From Massilia sp. CF038 (GTDB taxonomy: Bacteria > Pseudomonadota > Gammaproteobacteria > Burkholderiales > Burkholderiaceae_D), in the NCBI RefSeq assembly GCF_900129765.1, contig NZ_FQWU01000002.1:1116001-1180000 (forward strand): a DNA stretch of 64,000 nucleotides, written 5' to 3'. The translations under genes and the position numbers were made by a program. Position 1 is the stretch's first letter. The number at the start of each line of letters is the position of its first letter. Positions 47,876 through 56,323 of the stretch are shown in pieces. The notes under the pieces are model-generated. The model had not been told where the DNA came from. It was given only the letters and a program-made list of their open reading frames with translations, and searched no databases.

Positions 47876-48753
47876 TGAACCAGACACCCGCCCTCTCCTT
47901 TCCCGTTCTGCTGCGCGCCGCACGCGCAGCCCTGCAATGGCGCCTGCTGCTGCTGTGGGTACTGCTGATGCTGATCCCGGTTGCGATTCTCACCGTGCCA
48001 GCGTGGGCTGTGCTGGGCAACGCGCTCGATCATTCGGTGCACGCCAAGGCGCTCGCGCAACAGCTCGACATGCTGACCATGACCGATCTGATGTCCCTGC
48101 ATGGCAAAAACGCCATGGCATTCAGCGTCGCCGGTGTGATCGGACTGATCGTCACGCTATTGCTGGCGCCCCTGCTCAGCGCCATGGCAGCAAGCGCGGC
48201 CCGTGCCGATGGCACTGCGGGTTTCCGCGAACTGGTGGGCGGCGCCGTGGCCGGCTACCTGCGCATGCTGCGCATGCTGGTGTGGTCAGTGGTGCCGCTG
48301 GGCCTGGCCGCAGCGCTCGGTGGCATGGCCATGGACGCCGCTGCCAGCCACGCCAGCGATGCCATCACGGCGGCCGATGGGCAGCTGTGGCGCTGGCTGG
48401 CCATGGGTTTGACGGCGCTGCTGGTGCTGCTGGCACACGCCAGCCTCGATGCCGGGCGCGCCCAGCTGGCCATTGAACGGCGCCGCAGTTCGGCCGTCAA
48501 GGCCTGGTGGGCGGGCTGCCGTCTGCTGGCGCGCCGTCCACTGCATGGGCTGGGCATCTATGCGCTGATCGCAGTGGCGGGTGTGACGCTGGCGGCGGGC
48601 CTGGCGGTGGCGCGTTTGAATGTCTCGGGCGCGAGTATCATCGGTTTGCTCGGCGCGCTGCTGCTGGTGCAACTGGCGGTGGCCGTACTGGGCTGGATGC
48701 GCACGGCGCGCCTGTTCGCCCTGATGGCGCTGGCGCGCGCGGACGCACGCTGA
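47872..48753 (+). CDS. Polytopic membrane protein of unknown function
   Basis: A 293-residue protein with about six hydrophobic helices (LLLLWVLLMLIPVAILTV, AGVIGLIVTLLLAPLLSAMA, MLVWSVVPLGLAAALGGM, LAMGLTALLVLLAHASL, GLGIYALIAVAGVTLAAG, IIGLLGALLLVQLAVAVLG). Layout and basic loops recall uncharacterised betaproteobacterial proteins next to M1 peptidases. Start options ATG 47872 and 47875 overlap the M1 stop. Probably works with that peptidase, but no function is known. Confidence 0.8.
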   Translation: MMNQTPALSFPVLLRAARAALQWRLLLLWVLLMLIPVAILTVPAWAVLGNALDHSVHAKALAQQLDMLTMTDLMSLHGKNAMAFSVAGVIGLIVTLLLAPLLSAMAASAARADGTAGFRELVGGAVAGYLRMLRMLVWSVVPLGLAAALGGMAMDAAASHASDAITAADGQLWRWLAMGLTALLVLLAHASLDAGRAQLAIERRRSSAVKAWWAGCRLLARRPLHGLGIYALIAVAGVTLAAGLAVARLNVSGASIIGLLGALLLVQLAVAVLGWMRTARLFALMALARADAR

Positions 48754-48797
48754 TTATTGTATAGTCGGTGCTCCCGCGCGACCCCAGGAGCACCGCC

Positions 48798-49616
48798 ATG
48801 CACGCCCGACTTCCCACCTATTTTGTCTCGCATGGCGGCGGCCCCTGGCCCTTCATGAAAGAGCAATACGGCAGCACCTACGATGTGCTCGAAGCGGCGC
48901 TGGCCGACATGCCGCGCCAGATTGGCGGCAAGCCAAAGGCCGTACTGGTCATTACCGCACATTGGGAAGAAGCCGAGCCGACCCTGTCAGCCAGCGCCGC
49001 GCCGCCCATGCTGTACGACTACGGCGGCTTTCCACCCCATACCTATCAGGTGCAGTACAAGGCGCCGGGCGCTCCGGCGCTGGCGCAGCAGGCAGCCGAT
49101 TTGCTGCGTGCGGCCGGCTTCGACGCCGGGCTCGATCCGGTACGCGGCTTCGATCATGGGACCTTCTCCATGCTGTATCCGGTGTTTCCGGATGCCTCGG
49201 TGCCGGTGGTGCAGATGTCACTGAAACACGGCTTCGATCCGGCGGCGCATCTGGCCATGGGACGGACGCTGGCGCCGCTGCGTAGCGAGGGTGTGCTGAT
49301 TATCGGCAGCGGGCTGTCGTACCATAACCTGCGCCAGTTCGGACCGGGCGGGAACGTGGCCTCGCATGCGTTTGACGCGTGGCTGCAGTTTACTTTGCTC
49401 AGTCTGACACCGGCCGAGCGCAGTGCCGCCTTGCTGCACTGGGATGGCGCGCCGCATGCACGCATGGCGCATCCGCGCGAGGAGCATTTGATGCCGCTGA
49501 TGGTGGCGCTGGGCGCGGCCGAGCAGGAGCAAGCGGCCTGCGTGTATCACGAAGATCTTTTTTTCGGGAGTCTGGCGGTGTCGAGTTTCCGGTTTGGGGA
49601 ACCGGCTGAGGTGTAG
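48798..49616 (+). CDS. Class III extradiol ring-cleavage dioxygenase (DODA/LigB type)
   Basis: A 272-residue protein of the LigB superfamily: YFVSHGGGPWPFM (first iron His, about residue 10), VITAHWEE (second His), RGFDHGTFSMLYPVFPDASVPVVQMSLKH (catalytic region) and GSGLSYHNLRQF near the C-terminus. These fit the DODA-type dioxygenases found widely in bacteria; the natural substrate is unknown. The start at 48798 has AGGAG seven to eight bases upstream. TTGTATAGT just upstream may provide its own promoter. Confidence 0.9.
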   Translation: MHARLPTYFVSHGGGPWPFMKEQYGSTYDVLEAALADMPRQIGGKPKAVLVITAHWEEAEPTLSASAAPPMLYDYGGFPPHTYQVQYKAPGAPALAQQAADLLRAAGFDAGLDPVRGFDHGTFSMLYPVFPDASVPVVQMSLKHGFDPAAHLAMGRTLAPLRSEGVLIIGSGLSYHNLRQFGPGGNVASHAFDAWLQFTLLSLTPAERSAALLHWDGAPHARMAHPREEHLMPLMVALGAAEQEQAACVYHEDLFFGSLAVSSFRFGEPAEV

Positions 49617-49618
49617 TT

Positions 49619-49705
49619 ACATCGTCCTCGCGAAGGCGGGGACCTATTCCACGCCCCCGAAGTCGTTTAGCACGCTATGGGTCCCCGCCTTCGCGAGGAC
49701 GATGT
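49619..49705. repeat. Hairpin repeat of the ACATCG-family (perfect copy)
   Basis: Two 26-bp arms, 49619-49644 and 49680-49705, are exact inverted copies (ACATCGTCCTCGCGAAGGCG...). They enclose 35 bases with CCCCGAAGTCG. The element lies between the converging dioxygenase and YciH-like genes and could form a very stable RNA hairpin in either direction. Confidence 0.9.
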
Positions 49706-49715
49706 TGGTTTTTCG

Positions 49716-50060
49716 TCACCCGCCCACGCGTTTTGGTTTCAGACCCTGCTTCTGCAACGCTTCCATCACCTTCTCGCAATGGTCGCCCTGCACTTCGATC
49801 ACGCCGTCTTTTACCGTGCCGCCCGAGCCGCACGCTGCGCGCAGCTGCTTGCCCAGCACGGCCAGCGCCATCGCATCCATCGCCAGGCCAGTCACCAGGG
49901 TCACGCACTTGCCGCCCCGTCCTTTGGTCGAACGCGTCACCTTGACGTTGCCATCGCCCAGGGCTTGCCCTGCGGCCCTGGCCTTGCAGCTGCAGCGGTC
50001 CAGCGCATTGCGGCAATCCGGGCAAGTGCGCCCGGTTTCGGTCGAATACACCAGCGCCAT
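49716..50060 (-). CDS. YciH/SUI1 family translation initiation factor
   Basis: A 114-residue protein. An N-terminal zinc-ribbon-like segment with CPDC and CSC (TCPDCRNALDRCSCKA) is followed by an SUI1/eIF1-like domain: VTRSTKGRGGKCVTLVTGL, LGKQLRAACGSGGTVKDGVIEVQGDH and VMEALQKQGLKPKR. It probably affects start-site fidelity. The gene follows the RbgA-like GTPase after two bases, a two-gene translation/ribosome operon. Confidence 0.92.
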   Translation of the reverse strand: MALVYSTETGRTCPDCRNALDRCSCKARAAGQALGDGNVKVTRSTKGRGGKCVTLVTGLAMDAMALAVLGKQLRAACGSGGTVKDGVIEVQGDHCEKVMEALQKQGLKPKRVGG

Positions 50061-50062
50061 GC

Positions 50063-51010
50063 TCAGCTCCCGCGTTTGCCGCGCGCGTAGTTGGCGGCCT
50101 TTTCAGCGGCAATGGCGGCGGCTTTTTCGGCCTTGGCCTTGGCTTCGGCCTCATGCTGCGCCAGCCGGATGGCGCGCGACTCGGGCGTCTCCAGGCTGAT
50201 GCGGCCCAGCGTGCCGGTACGATAATCCTGCAGGAAGATATGCGAGGCTTTTTCGAAATCGAGGTCGCCGCCCTTCTGGCGGAAACCGCGCCGCGCGGCC
50301 ACGCCTTCAACCACGGCAATGCCGTCCATACCTTCGGTCTTGAAACCATAGCGGGCAGTCAGAAGCTGCGGATAGCGCTCGAGCAGCGTCTCGGCCAGGA
50401 AGACCGCCACTTCTTCTTCGATCAGCGCATTCGAGCCGATGGCGTGGCTGGCAGCGAGCATCAGACCATCGCTGGCCAGCGCGATCTTGGGCCACAGCAT
50501 GCCCGGTGTATCCACCAGAATGATGTTCTTGCCCAGGTATAGCTTCTGCTGCATCTTGGTCACGGCCGGCTCGTCGCCAACCTTGGCGACCTTCTTTTTC
50601 AGCAGCGCGTTCATCAGCGTCGATTTGCCAACGTTGGGAATCCCCATGATCATGATGCGCAGCGGCTTGGTCGGCACGCCGCGGTGCGGCGCCAGCGACT
50701 GGCACAGGTCGGGAATCTTCGCCACATCGGCCGGCTTTTTGGTGGTCATGGCGTAGGCGGTCACGCCTTCCTGGGCGTTGTAATACGCGCTCCAGGCGGC
50801 GGTGGCGGCAGGATCGGCCAGATCGACCTTGTTCAGGATTTTCAGGCAAGGACGCTGGCGGAACAGGCGCAGTTCTTCCACCATCGGGTTGCAGCTCGCC
50901 TCGGGCAGGCGCGCGTCCAGGACCTCGATCACCAGGTCGGTATTCTCCATCTGTTCGGCCGCCTTCTTCTTGGCGGCGTTCATGTGGCCCGGGTACCATT
51001 GTATCGACAT
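50063..51010 (-). CDS. ylqF: Ribosome biogenesis GTPase YlqF/RbgA
   Basis: A 315-residue circularly permuted GTPase. Motifs appear in the permuted order: MSIQWYPGHMNAAKK at the start, G4 ILNKVDLADP, then G1 GIPNVGKSTLMNAL, G2-like TKMQQ and G3 LVDTPGMLWP. The C-terminal domain ends in an unusual Ala/Lys/Glu coiled tail (EAEAKAKAEKAAAIAAEKAA). It assists late large-subunit assembly. The ATG at 51010 gives the conserved WYPGHM N-terminus. Confidence 0.94.
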   Translation of the reverse strand: MSIQWYPGHMNAAKKKAAEQMENTDLVIEVLDARLPEASCNPMVEELRLFRQRPCLKILNKVDLADPAATAAWSAYYNAQEGVTAYAMTTKKPADVAKIPDLCQSLAPHRGVPTKPLRIMIMGIPNVGKSTLMNALLKKKVAKVGDEPAVTKMQQKLYLGKNIILVDTPGMLWPKIALASDGLMLAASHAIGSNALIEEEVAVFLAETLLERYPQLLTARYGFKTEGMDGIAVVEGVAARRGFRQKGGDLDFEKASHIFLQDYRTGTLGRISLETPESRAIRLAQHEAEAKAKAEKAAAIAAEKAANYARGKRGS

Positions 51011-51053
51011 GCAGTGCTTTCAAATTTCGCTCGTAAGCCGCTATTTTACGCGG

Positions 51054-52268
51054 CTACGGCAGGCAGGCGCTTTTTAGCACCGGCAGCGAGGGGTCGAACT
51101 CGCTCATGGCCCGGCGCGCCAGGCTGATATCCCTGGCAAATTCGTCCAGATGGCGGGTGCGCTCTTCGCTTTGCCATTCCGCGTCCGAAAAATCGCCTGC
51201 CAGGTGCTTGGAACCGGTGAGCACCTTGCCTTCCAGGCGCGGCATGAGGGCCCGGTCCGGGTCCACGTTTTCCTTGAGCAGAAAGCCGTCCACATCGCGC
51301 AAGGTCAGCGGCAGCGCCGGTTTGGCATCGCGCAGCAGCTTGCCGAACACGGTCAGCTTGATCTCGTTCGGCCCGGCCGGCAGTACTTCGTTGAAGGACG
51401 CCAGCGCGAACGGCTTGCCGCTGGCATCATCCACCCGTCCGCTCACAAGATAGCGCCCGACCGTGCGAATGTCGGCCTTGAGGTAGTACACCAGGGAGCC
51501 GTCCTCCAGGCCTTCGCGCGGTGCGCCGCTCCATACCGCGGGCAGTTCGGGCGTGTAAATCACGTCAAACAGCACGAAGCCGGCCTTGCCGTTGACCGTG
51601 AAATGCACTTCGGTGCGGATGGTGCCGTTAAAGCTGGCCAGCCCGGTCATCGCCGGCGCCAGAATGCCGCCAAAGGCGCCGTCGCCACTGACCGCATCGG
51701 CGCCGCTGCCGTCGTCGGCAAAGGCCAGCGCCACCTGGGTGGTGGCGCGCTGCCCTTGTCCAGTCATACCGGCAGCGACGGCACGCGTGATCACCATGGG
51801 CAGCTGCGCCCCCTTGGTATCGACCGCGCGCACGGAAAAGGCAACCCGCTCGCCCGAGGCCATGTACACGCGCGATTGTGAGCTCTGGATCTGCACCGAA
51901 GGATCCGTGTTTCGGCCGCCGGTGCGCATCGGATTGGCCTCGGTGACCGGCGCGTTGGGGTACACCTGGTCGGGGTTTTCGGCCAGCGGGCGCGAGGTAT
52001 GGGGGTAGCGGGTGCTGGCCGCGTAATCACAATAAGTGCGGTCGACCAGTTCAAAATTCTGCTTGAGTTCCTGCAGCCGCGTCGCACGTGCGGCGCTCGA
52101 CAGGGGCGCCTCTTGTCCGGTCTGCGCCAACAAGCGTGGCGCCGTCGCGGGCACGAGCGGCGCCGCGGCCTGCACGGCGCCTGGCTCGCCCGGTCCGGCG
52201 CCGAACCAGAGGCCTGCCGCCACCAGCGCCATCACGGCGCCGGCAGCCCACCAGCCTTTAGAGGGCAC
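51054..52268 (-). CDS. Exported protein with choice-of-anchor X-like domain
   Basis: A 404-residue protein with GTG start at 52268, overlapping the upstream gene's end by 11 bases. It begins with a hydrophobic anchor (GWWAAGAVMALVAAGLWFGAG). A beta-rich body follows, including VQIQSSQSRVYMASGERVAFSVRAVDTKG, ALAFADDGSGADAVSGDGAFGG, HFTVNGKAGFVLFDVIYTPELPA and GRYLVSGRVDDASGKPFALASFN. This layout matches proteins annotated choice-of-anchor X. It is probably periplasmic or surface-bound, and co-expressed with the Ser-hydrolase-like exported protein before it. Confidence 0.75.
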   Translation of the reverse strand: MPSKGWWAAGAVMALVAAGLWFGAGPGEPGAVQAAAPLVPATAPRLLAQTGQEAPLSSAARATRLQELKQNFELVDRTYCDYAASTRYPHTSRPLAENPDQVYPNAPVTEANPMRTGGRNTDPSVQIQSSQSRVYMASGERVAFSVRAVDTKGAQLPMVITRAVAAGMTGQGQRATTQVALAFADDGSGADAVSGDGAFGGILAPAMTGLASFNGTIRTEVHFTVNGKAGFVLFDVIYTPELPAVWSGAPREGLEDGSLVYYLKADIRTVGRYLVSGRVDDASGKPFALASFNEVLPAGPNEIKLTVFGKLLRDAKPALPLTLRDVDGFLLKENVDPDRALMPRLEGKVLTGSKHLAGDFSDAEWQSEERTRHLDEFARDISLARRAMSEFDPSLPVLKSACLP

Positions 52269-53145
52269 TGCTCACCATCGCATTGCGCACCACGCCGACA
52301 ATGCCTTGCCAGTTGCCTGCTGCGTAGTGGTTGTAGGCTTCTGCGTCATCGCGGAACACCACCGAGTGGTAGCCCCACTTGGCCGAGCCGCCTTCGTTGG
52401 CCGCCGTGCCCATGGTCAGATCGTTGCAGAACCAGTCCGATGGGTTGCAGTAGGAACCGCCCGAGCTGCCTGCCACGCCGCCCGTGCTATGGTAGGCCAC
52501 CACTTCGTCGTCCTGGCCGGGCAGGATGCCGGAATACGCGGTGCCCTTGGCACCGGCATACATGTAGAACCACACGCTGCGTGTGCTGCTATGGTTGTAC
52601 ATGGCGCGCGCGGTGGAGGTCTTGAGGTCCTTCACGAGCGGCTCGGACAGGGCCCAGGAGCCAGCATCGGCCAGCTCGGTGCCGCCGGCCGCGCCAGAGG
52701 CGGTGCGCACCCATTTGATGTTCCAGCCGGTTTGGGCGGTGCCGTCGGAATTGCTGCACACGCCGCCGCTGCCAGCGACCGCATTCTTTTTCATGCGGCT
52801 CGAGCCGCCGTAATTGGCCAGGGTGTAGCCGAGCATCAGATCGCCGGCACTGTGGGTGGCGACGTAGCACCAGTTGGTGCCGGTGCAAAAGCAGTCCAGC
52901 GCATTGCGAATCTTGTCGTTCTGACTGGCGATGCTGTTGTAGCCGTCCCAGTTCACTGCTTTTTTATTGACGCCGCCCGCGGTGGACGCCGGCCCCCAGT
53001 AGCTGAAGCTGCCGTAGTCGCCAACCACGCCGCCGCCAGTACGGCCGTTGATCCACAAGGTGTAGTTGGCCGCACTGGCGATACTGCTGGCGGCGGACAG
53101 GGAAACCAGGCAAAGCGTGACGAACATGCGCATGAATCTACTCAT
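52258..53145 (-). CDS. Exported alpha/beta-hydrolase-like protein of unknown function
   Basis: A 295-residue protein with a near-perfect ribosome site (AAGGAGGAATAA then ATG) and a signal peptide (FVTLCLVSLSAASSIASA). The mature part begins YTLWINGRTGGGVVGDYGSF and contains YVATHSAGDLMLGYTLANYGG, like the nucleophile elbow of a lipase, with H-S-A-G-D instead of GxSxG. Later come GQDDEVVAYHSTGG (possible acid) and WGYHSVVFRDDAEAYNHYAAG (possible His). There are several cysteines (CFCTGTNWC, CNPSDWFCND). It may be a secreted hydrolase; its substrate is unknown. Confidence 0.7.
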   Translation of the reverse strand: MSRFMRMFVTLCLVSLSAASSIASAANYTLWINGRTGGGVVGDYGSFSYWGPASTAGGVNKKAVNWDGYNSIASQNDKIRNALDCFCTGTNWCYVATHSAGDLMLGYTLANYGGSSRMKKNAVAGSGGVCSNSDGTAQTGWNIKWVRTASGAAGGTELADAGSWALSEPLVKDLKTSTARAMYNHSSTRSVWFYMYAGAKGTAYSGILPGQDDEVVAYHSTGGVAGSSGGSYCNPSDWFCNDLTMGTAANEGGSAKWGYHSVVFRDDAEAYNHYAAGNWQGIVGVVRNAMVSSAL

Positions 53146-53210
53146 TTATTCCTCCTTGTGGGTACAGCGGCGGGAAAAAAATAGTACGACCGTGCTAACG
53201 GTTAACAATG

Positions 53211-53239
53211 AATCTACCGTTGCCCTATATGCATGTCAA
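53211..53239 (-). promoter_or_regulatory. Strong promoter of the exported hydrolase-like gene
   Basis: Minus strand TTGACA (53239-53234, consensus) and TAGATT (53216-53211) with a 17-base spacer, 66 bases upstream of the start in an AT-rich gap. Confidence 0.65.
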
Positions 53240-53293
53240 TTGCGCATTGTGAAAAAATAGAGTTTGTATACTAATTGCTACATTTCGTGAGAA

Positions 53294-54226
53294 TTAGTCG
53301 ATTTCGGCGAGCGCCTTGAGGTGGGCCACGACGCTGCGGCCCAGTGCGGAGAGGTTGTAGCCGCCTTCCAGGCAGCTGACGATGCGGCCCTGTGCATGGG
53401 TGCGGGCAACAGACATTATTTGTTTCGTGATCCAGGCGTAGTCGTCCTCCACCAGGCCCATGCCGCCGATGTCATCGTCGCGATGGGCGTCAAAGCCTGC
53501 TGAAATGAAGATCATTTGCGGCGCGAACGCATCCAGCGCCGGCAGCCAGTGTTCTTCGATCAGGGCGCGCACCACGTCGCCCTTGCTGCGCGCCGGCACC
53601 GGCACATTGACCATGGTGGCCGTGCGCGGTTCCGGTTCGGTGTAAGGATAGAAGGGGTGCTGGTAAAAACTGGCCATCAGCACACGCGGATCGTCGCGGA
53701 AGGCGTCGGCTGTGCCGTTGCCGTGATGGACGTCGAAATCGATGATGGCAACCCGCGCCAGGCCATGGCTGTCAAGCGCGTGGCGGGCCGCGATCGCGAC
53801 ATTGTTAAACAGGCAGAATCCCATCGGTTCGCTGGGGCGCGCGTGATGGCCAGGCGGGCGGATGGCGCAAAAGGCGTTGGCGATACTGCCGGCAATGACG
53901 GCATCGGTCGCGGCCAGCGCCGCACCGGCCGCGCGCAAGGCCGCCTGGTAGCTGTGCGCGCACAGCAAGGTGTCGCCATCGAGCGGGTAATGATCGCCTT
54001 CGGTCTTGGGCGTATTGTCACGCACCAGGGCCAGCGCTTCCTCGGTATGGTTGCGCAGGATGGCAGGCAGCTCGGCCAGCGGCGCCTCGCGCCGCTCCAG
54101 CAGGCCGTCCATACGCGCCAGGATCAGTTGGTCTTCGATCGCTTGCAGGCGGGCGGGCGATTCGGGATGCCACTCGCCCATGTCGTGCCGGCGGCAATCA
54201 GGATGGGTAAATATTGCTGTATTCAT
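53294..54226 (-). CDS. Histone deacetylase family protein (acetoin utilisation/HdaH-like)
   Basis: A 310-residue zinc deacylase. The active site is intact: AIRPPGHHARPSEPMGFCLFNN (HH pair), IDFDVHHGNGTADAF (Asp and His zinc ligands), FISAGFDAHRDDDIGG (second Asp ligand) and CLEGGYNLSALG. It begins MNTAIFTHPDCRRHDMGEWHPESPARL, typical of the bacterial class. It probably removes acyl groups from lysines or polyamines. It is transcribed away from the moxR gene, with 170 bases between. Confidence 0.93.
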   Translation of the reverse strand: MNTAIFTHPDCRRHDMGEWHPESPARLQAIEDQLILARMDGLLERREAPLAELPAILRNHTEEALALVRDNTPKTEGDHYPLDGDTLLCAHSYQAALRAAGAALAATDAVIAGSIANAFCAIRPPGHHARPSEPMGFCLFNNVAIAARHALDSHGLARVAIIDFDVHHGNGTADAFRDDPRVLMASFYQHPFYPYTEPEPRTATMVNVPVPARSKGDVVRALIEEHWLPALDAFAPQMIFISAGFDAHRDDDIGGMGLVEDDYAWITKQIMSVARTHAQGRIVSCLEGGYNLSALGRSVVAHLKALAEID

Positions 54227-54396
54227 GCTTGGATTTCTGTCGCACCGTCATCAATGTTGCACCGGATGCGCCGTTCTCGCATAGAATCTTTGAACGTGTC
54301 GTGATGACGGGTAAGTGGTGTGCCGATAGCGTTAATCTACCACGCCTGCGCACCGACAGCGGCCGTTTCCCCTTTATCGAGAAAACCGAGAGATCC

Positions 54397-55317
<921 letters not shown>

Positions 55318-55327
55318 AGCTGCCGCG

Positions 55328-56323
55328 ATGTTTGCTGCCATCAAAAAGGCCATCCGGCGCCGTGCCGACAAGTGGCTGTTCCAGCTGCGCGACGCCGAAC
55401 CGGGCGAGGTGTTTCTCAATTCGCGCCGGGTCTTCATCGTGCCGACCGGCGCCGGTATCGGCTTTGCCGGTCTGCTGGTGATCCTGCTGATCGCCTCCAC
55501 CAACTACAACCTGGGGCTGGGCTTCGTGCTGACCTTTGCCGTGGGCACCTGCGCCGTGGTGGACATGCATCTGACCCATCGCAACCTGGTCAAGCTGCGT
55601 TTGCTGGCCGGACGCGCGCATCCTGTCTTTGCCGGTGAAGATGCCCAGTTCGAGCTGACCCTGATCAACCGCACCAAGGTCAATCGCTACGCCTTGTGGG
55701 TTGATTTTCTGCAGGCAGGGGAACCGCGCTATGCGGCCGACGTCATGGCCGGTTCGACCACGGCACTGACGCTGTCCACGCCAAGCAGCACGCGCGGCTG
55801 GCTGCGGGCGCCCCGGGTGCGCATCCGGACCCGTTTTCCGCTTGGGCTGTTCAACGGCTGGAGCTACTGGCAGCCGGATGCGCGCGTGCTGGTCTACCCT
55901 TTCCCCGAAGATGGCGCGCCGCCCTTGCCAATGACCGGTGCAGCGAGCGAAGATGGGCATGGCCACGCCGGCCATGATGACTTTGCCGGCATTCGCAGCT
56001 ATCAGCCCGGCGACGCCTTGCGTCATCTGGCGTGGCGTCAGATTGCGCGCCTGGACCCGTCGCTCGGCGGCGCGCTCGCGACCAAGCATTTCGAAGGTGG
56101 GGCGATCGAGGAGCTGGTGCTGGACTTCGATGCCATGCCTGCCTCGCTGCACCTGGAATTGCGCTTGTCGCGCATGGCGCGCTGGGTGCTGGACGCCGAA
56201 CAGCGCGCCCTGCCCTACGCATTTCGCATGAACGGGCGCGAATTTGCGCCTTCGGCGGGGGCGGCGCACCAGGCAGCCTGCCTGCGTGCCCTGGCGCTGC
56301 ACGGCATCAAGGAGCAGCCATGA
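55328..56323 (+). CDS. DUF58 domain protein
   Basis: A 331-residue protein starting ten bases after moxR. Two membrane helices (PTGAGIGFAGLLVILLIAS and GLGFVLTFAVGTCAVVDM) are followed by a beta domain and the DUF58 core: TRFPLGLFNGWSYWQPDARVLVYPFP and GIRSYQPGDALRHLAWRQIARL. DUF58 proteins contain a von Willebrand A-like part and work with MoxR ATPases. It overlaps tgpA by four bases. Confidence 0.92.
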   Translation: MFAAIKKAIRRRADKWLFQLRDAEPGEVFLNSRRVFIVPTGAGIGFAGLLVILLIASTNYNLGLGFVLTFAVGTCAVVDMHLTHRNLVKLRLLAGRAHPVFAGEDAQFELTLINRTKVNRYALWVDFLQAGEPRYAADVMAGSTTALTLSTPSSTRGWLRAPRVRIRTRFPLGLFNGWSYWQPDARVLVYPFPEDGAPPLPMTGAASEDGHGHAGHDDFAGIRSYQPGDALRHLAWRQIARLDPSLGGALATKHFEGGAIEELVLDFDAMPASLHLELRLSRMARWVLDAEQRALPYAFRMNGREFAPSAGAAHQAACLRALALHGIKEQP

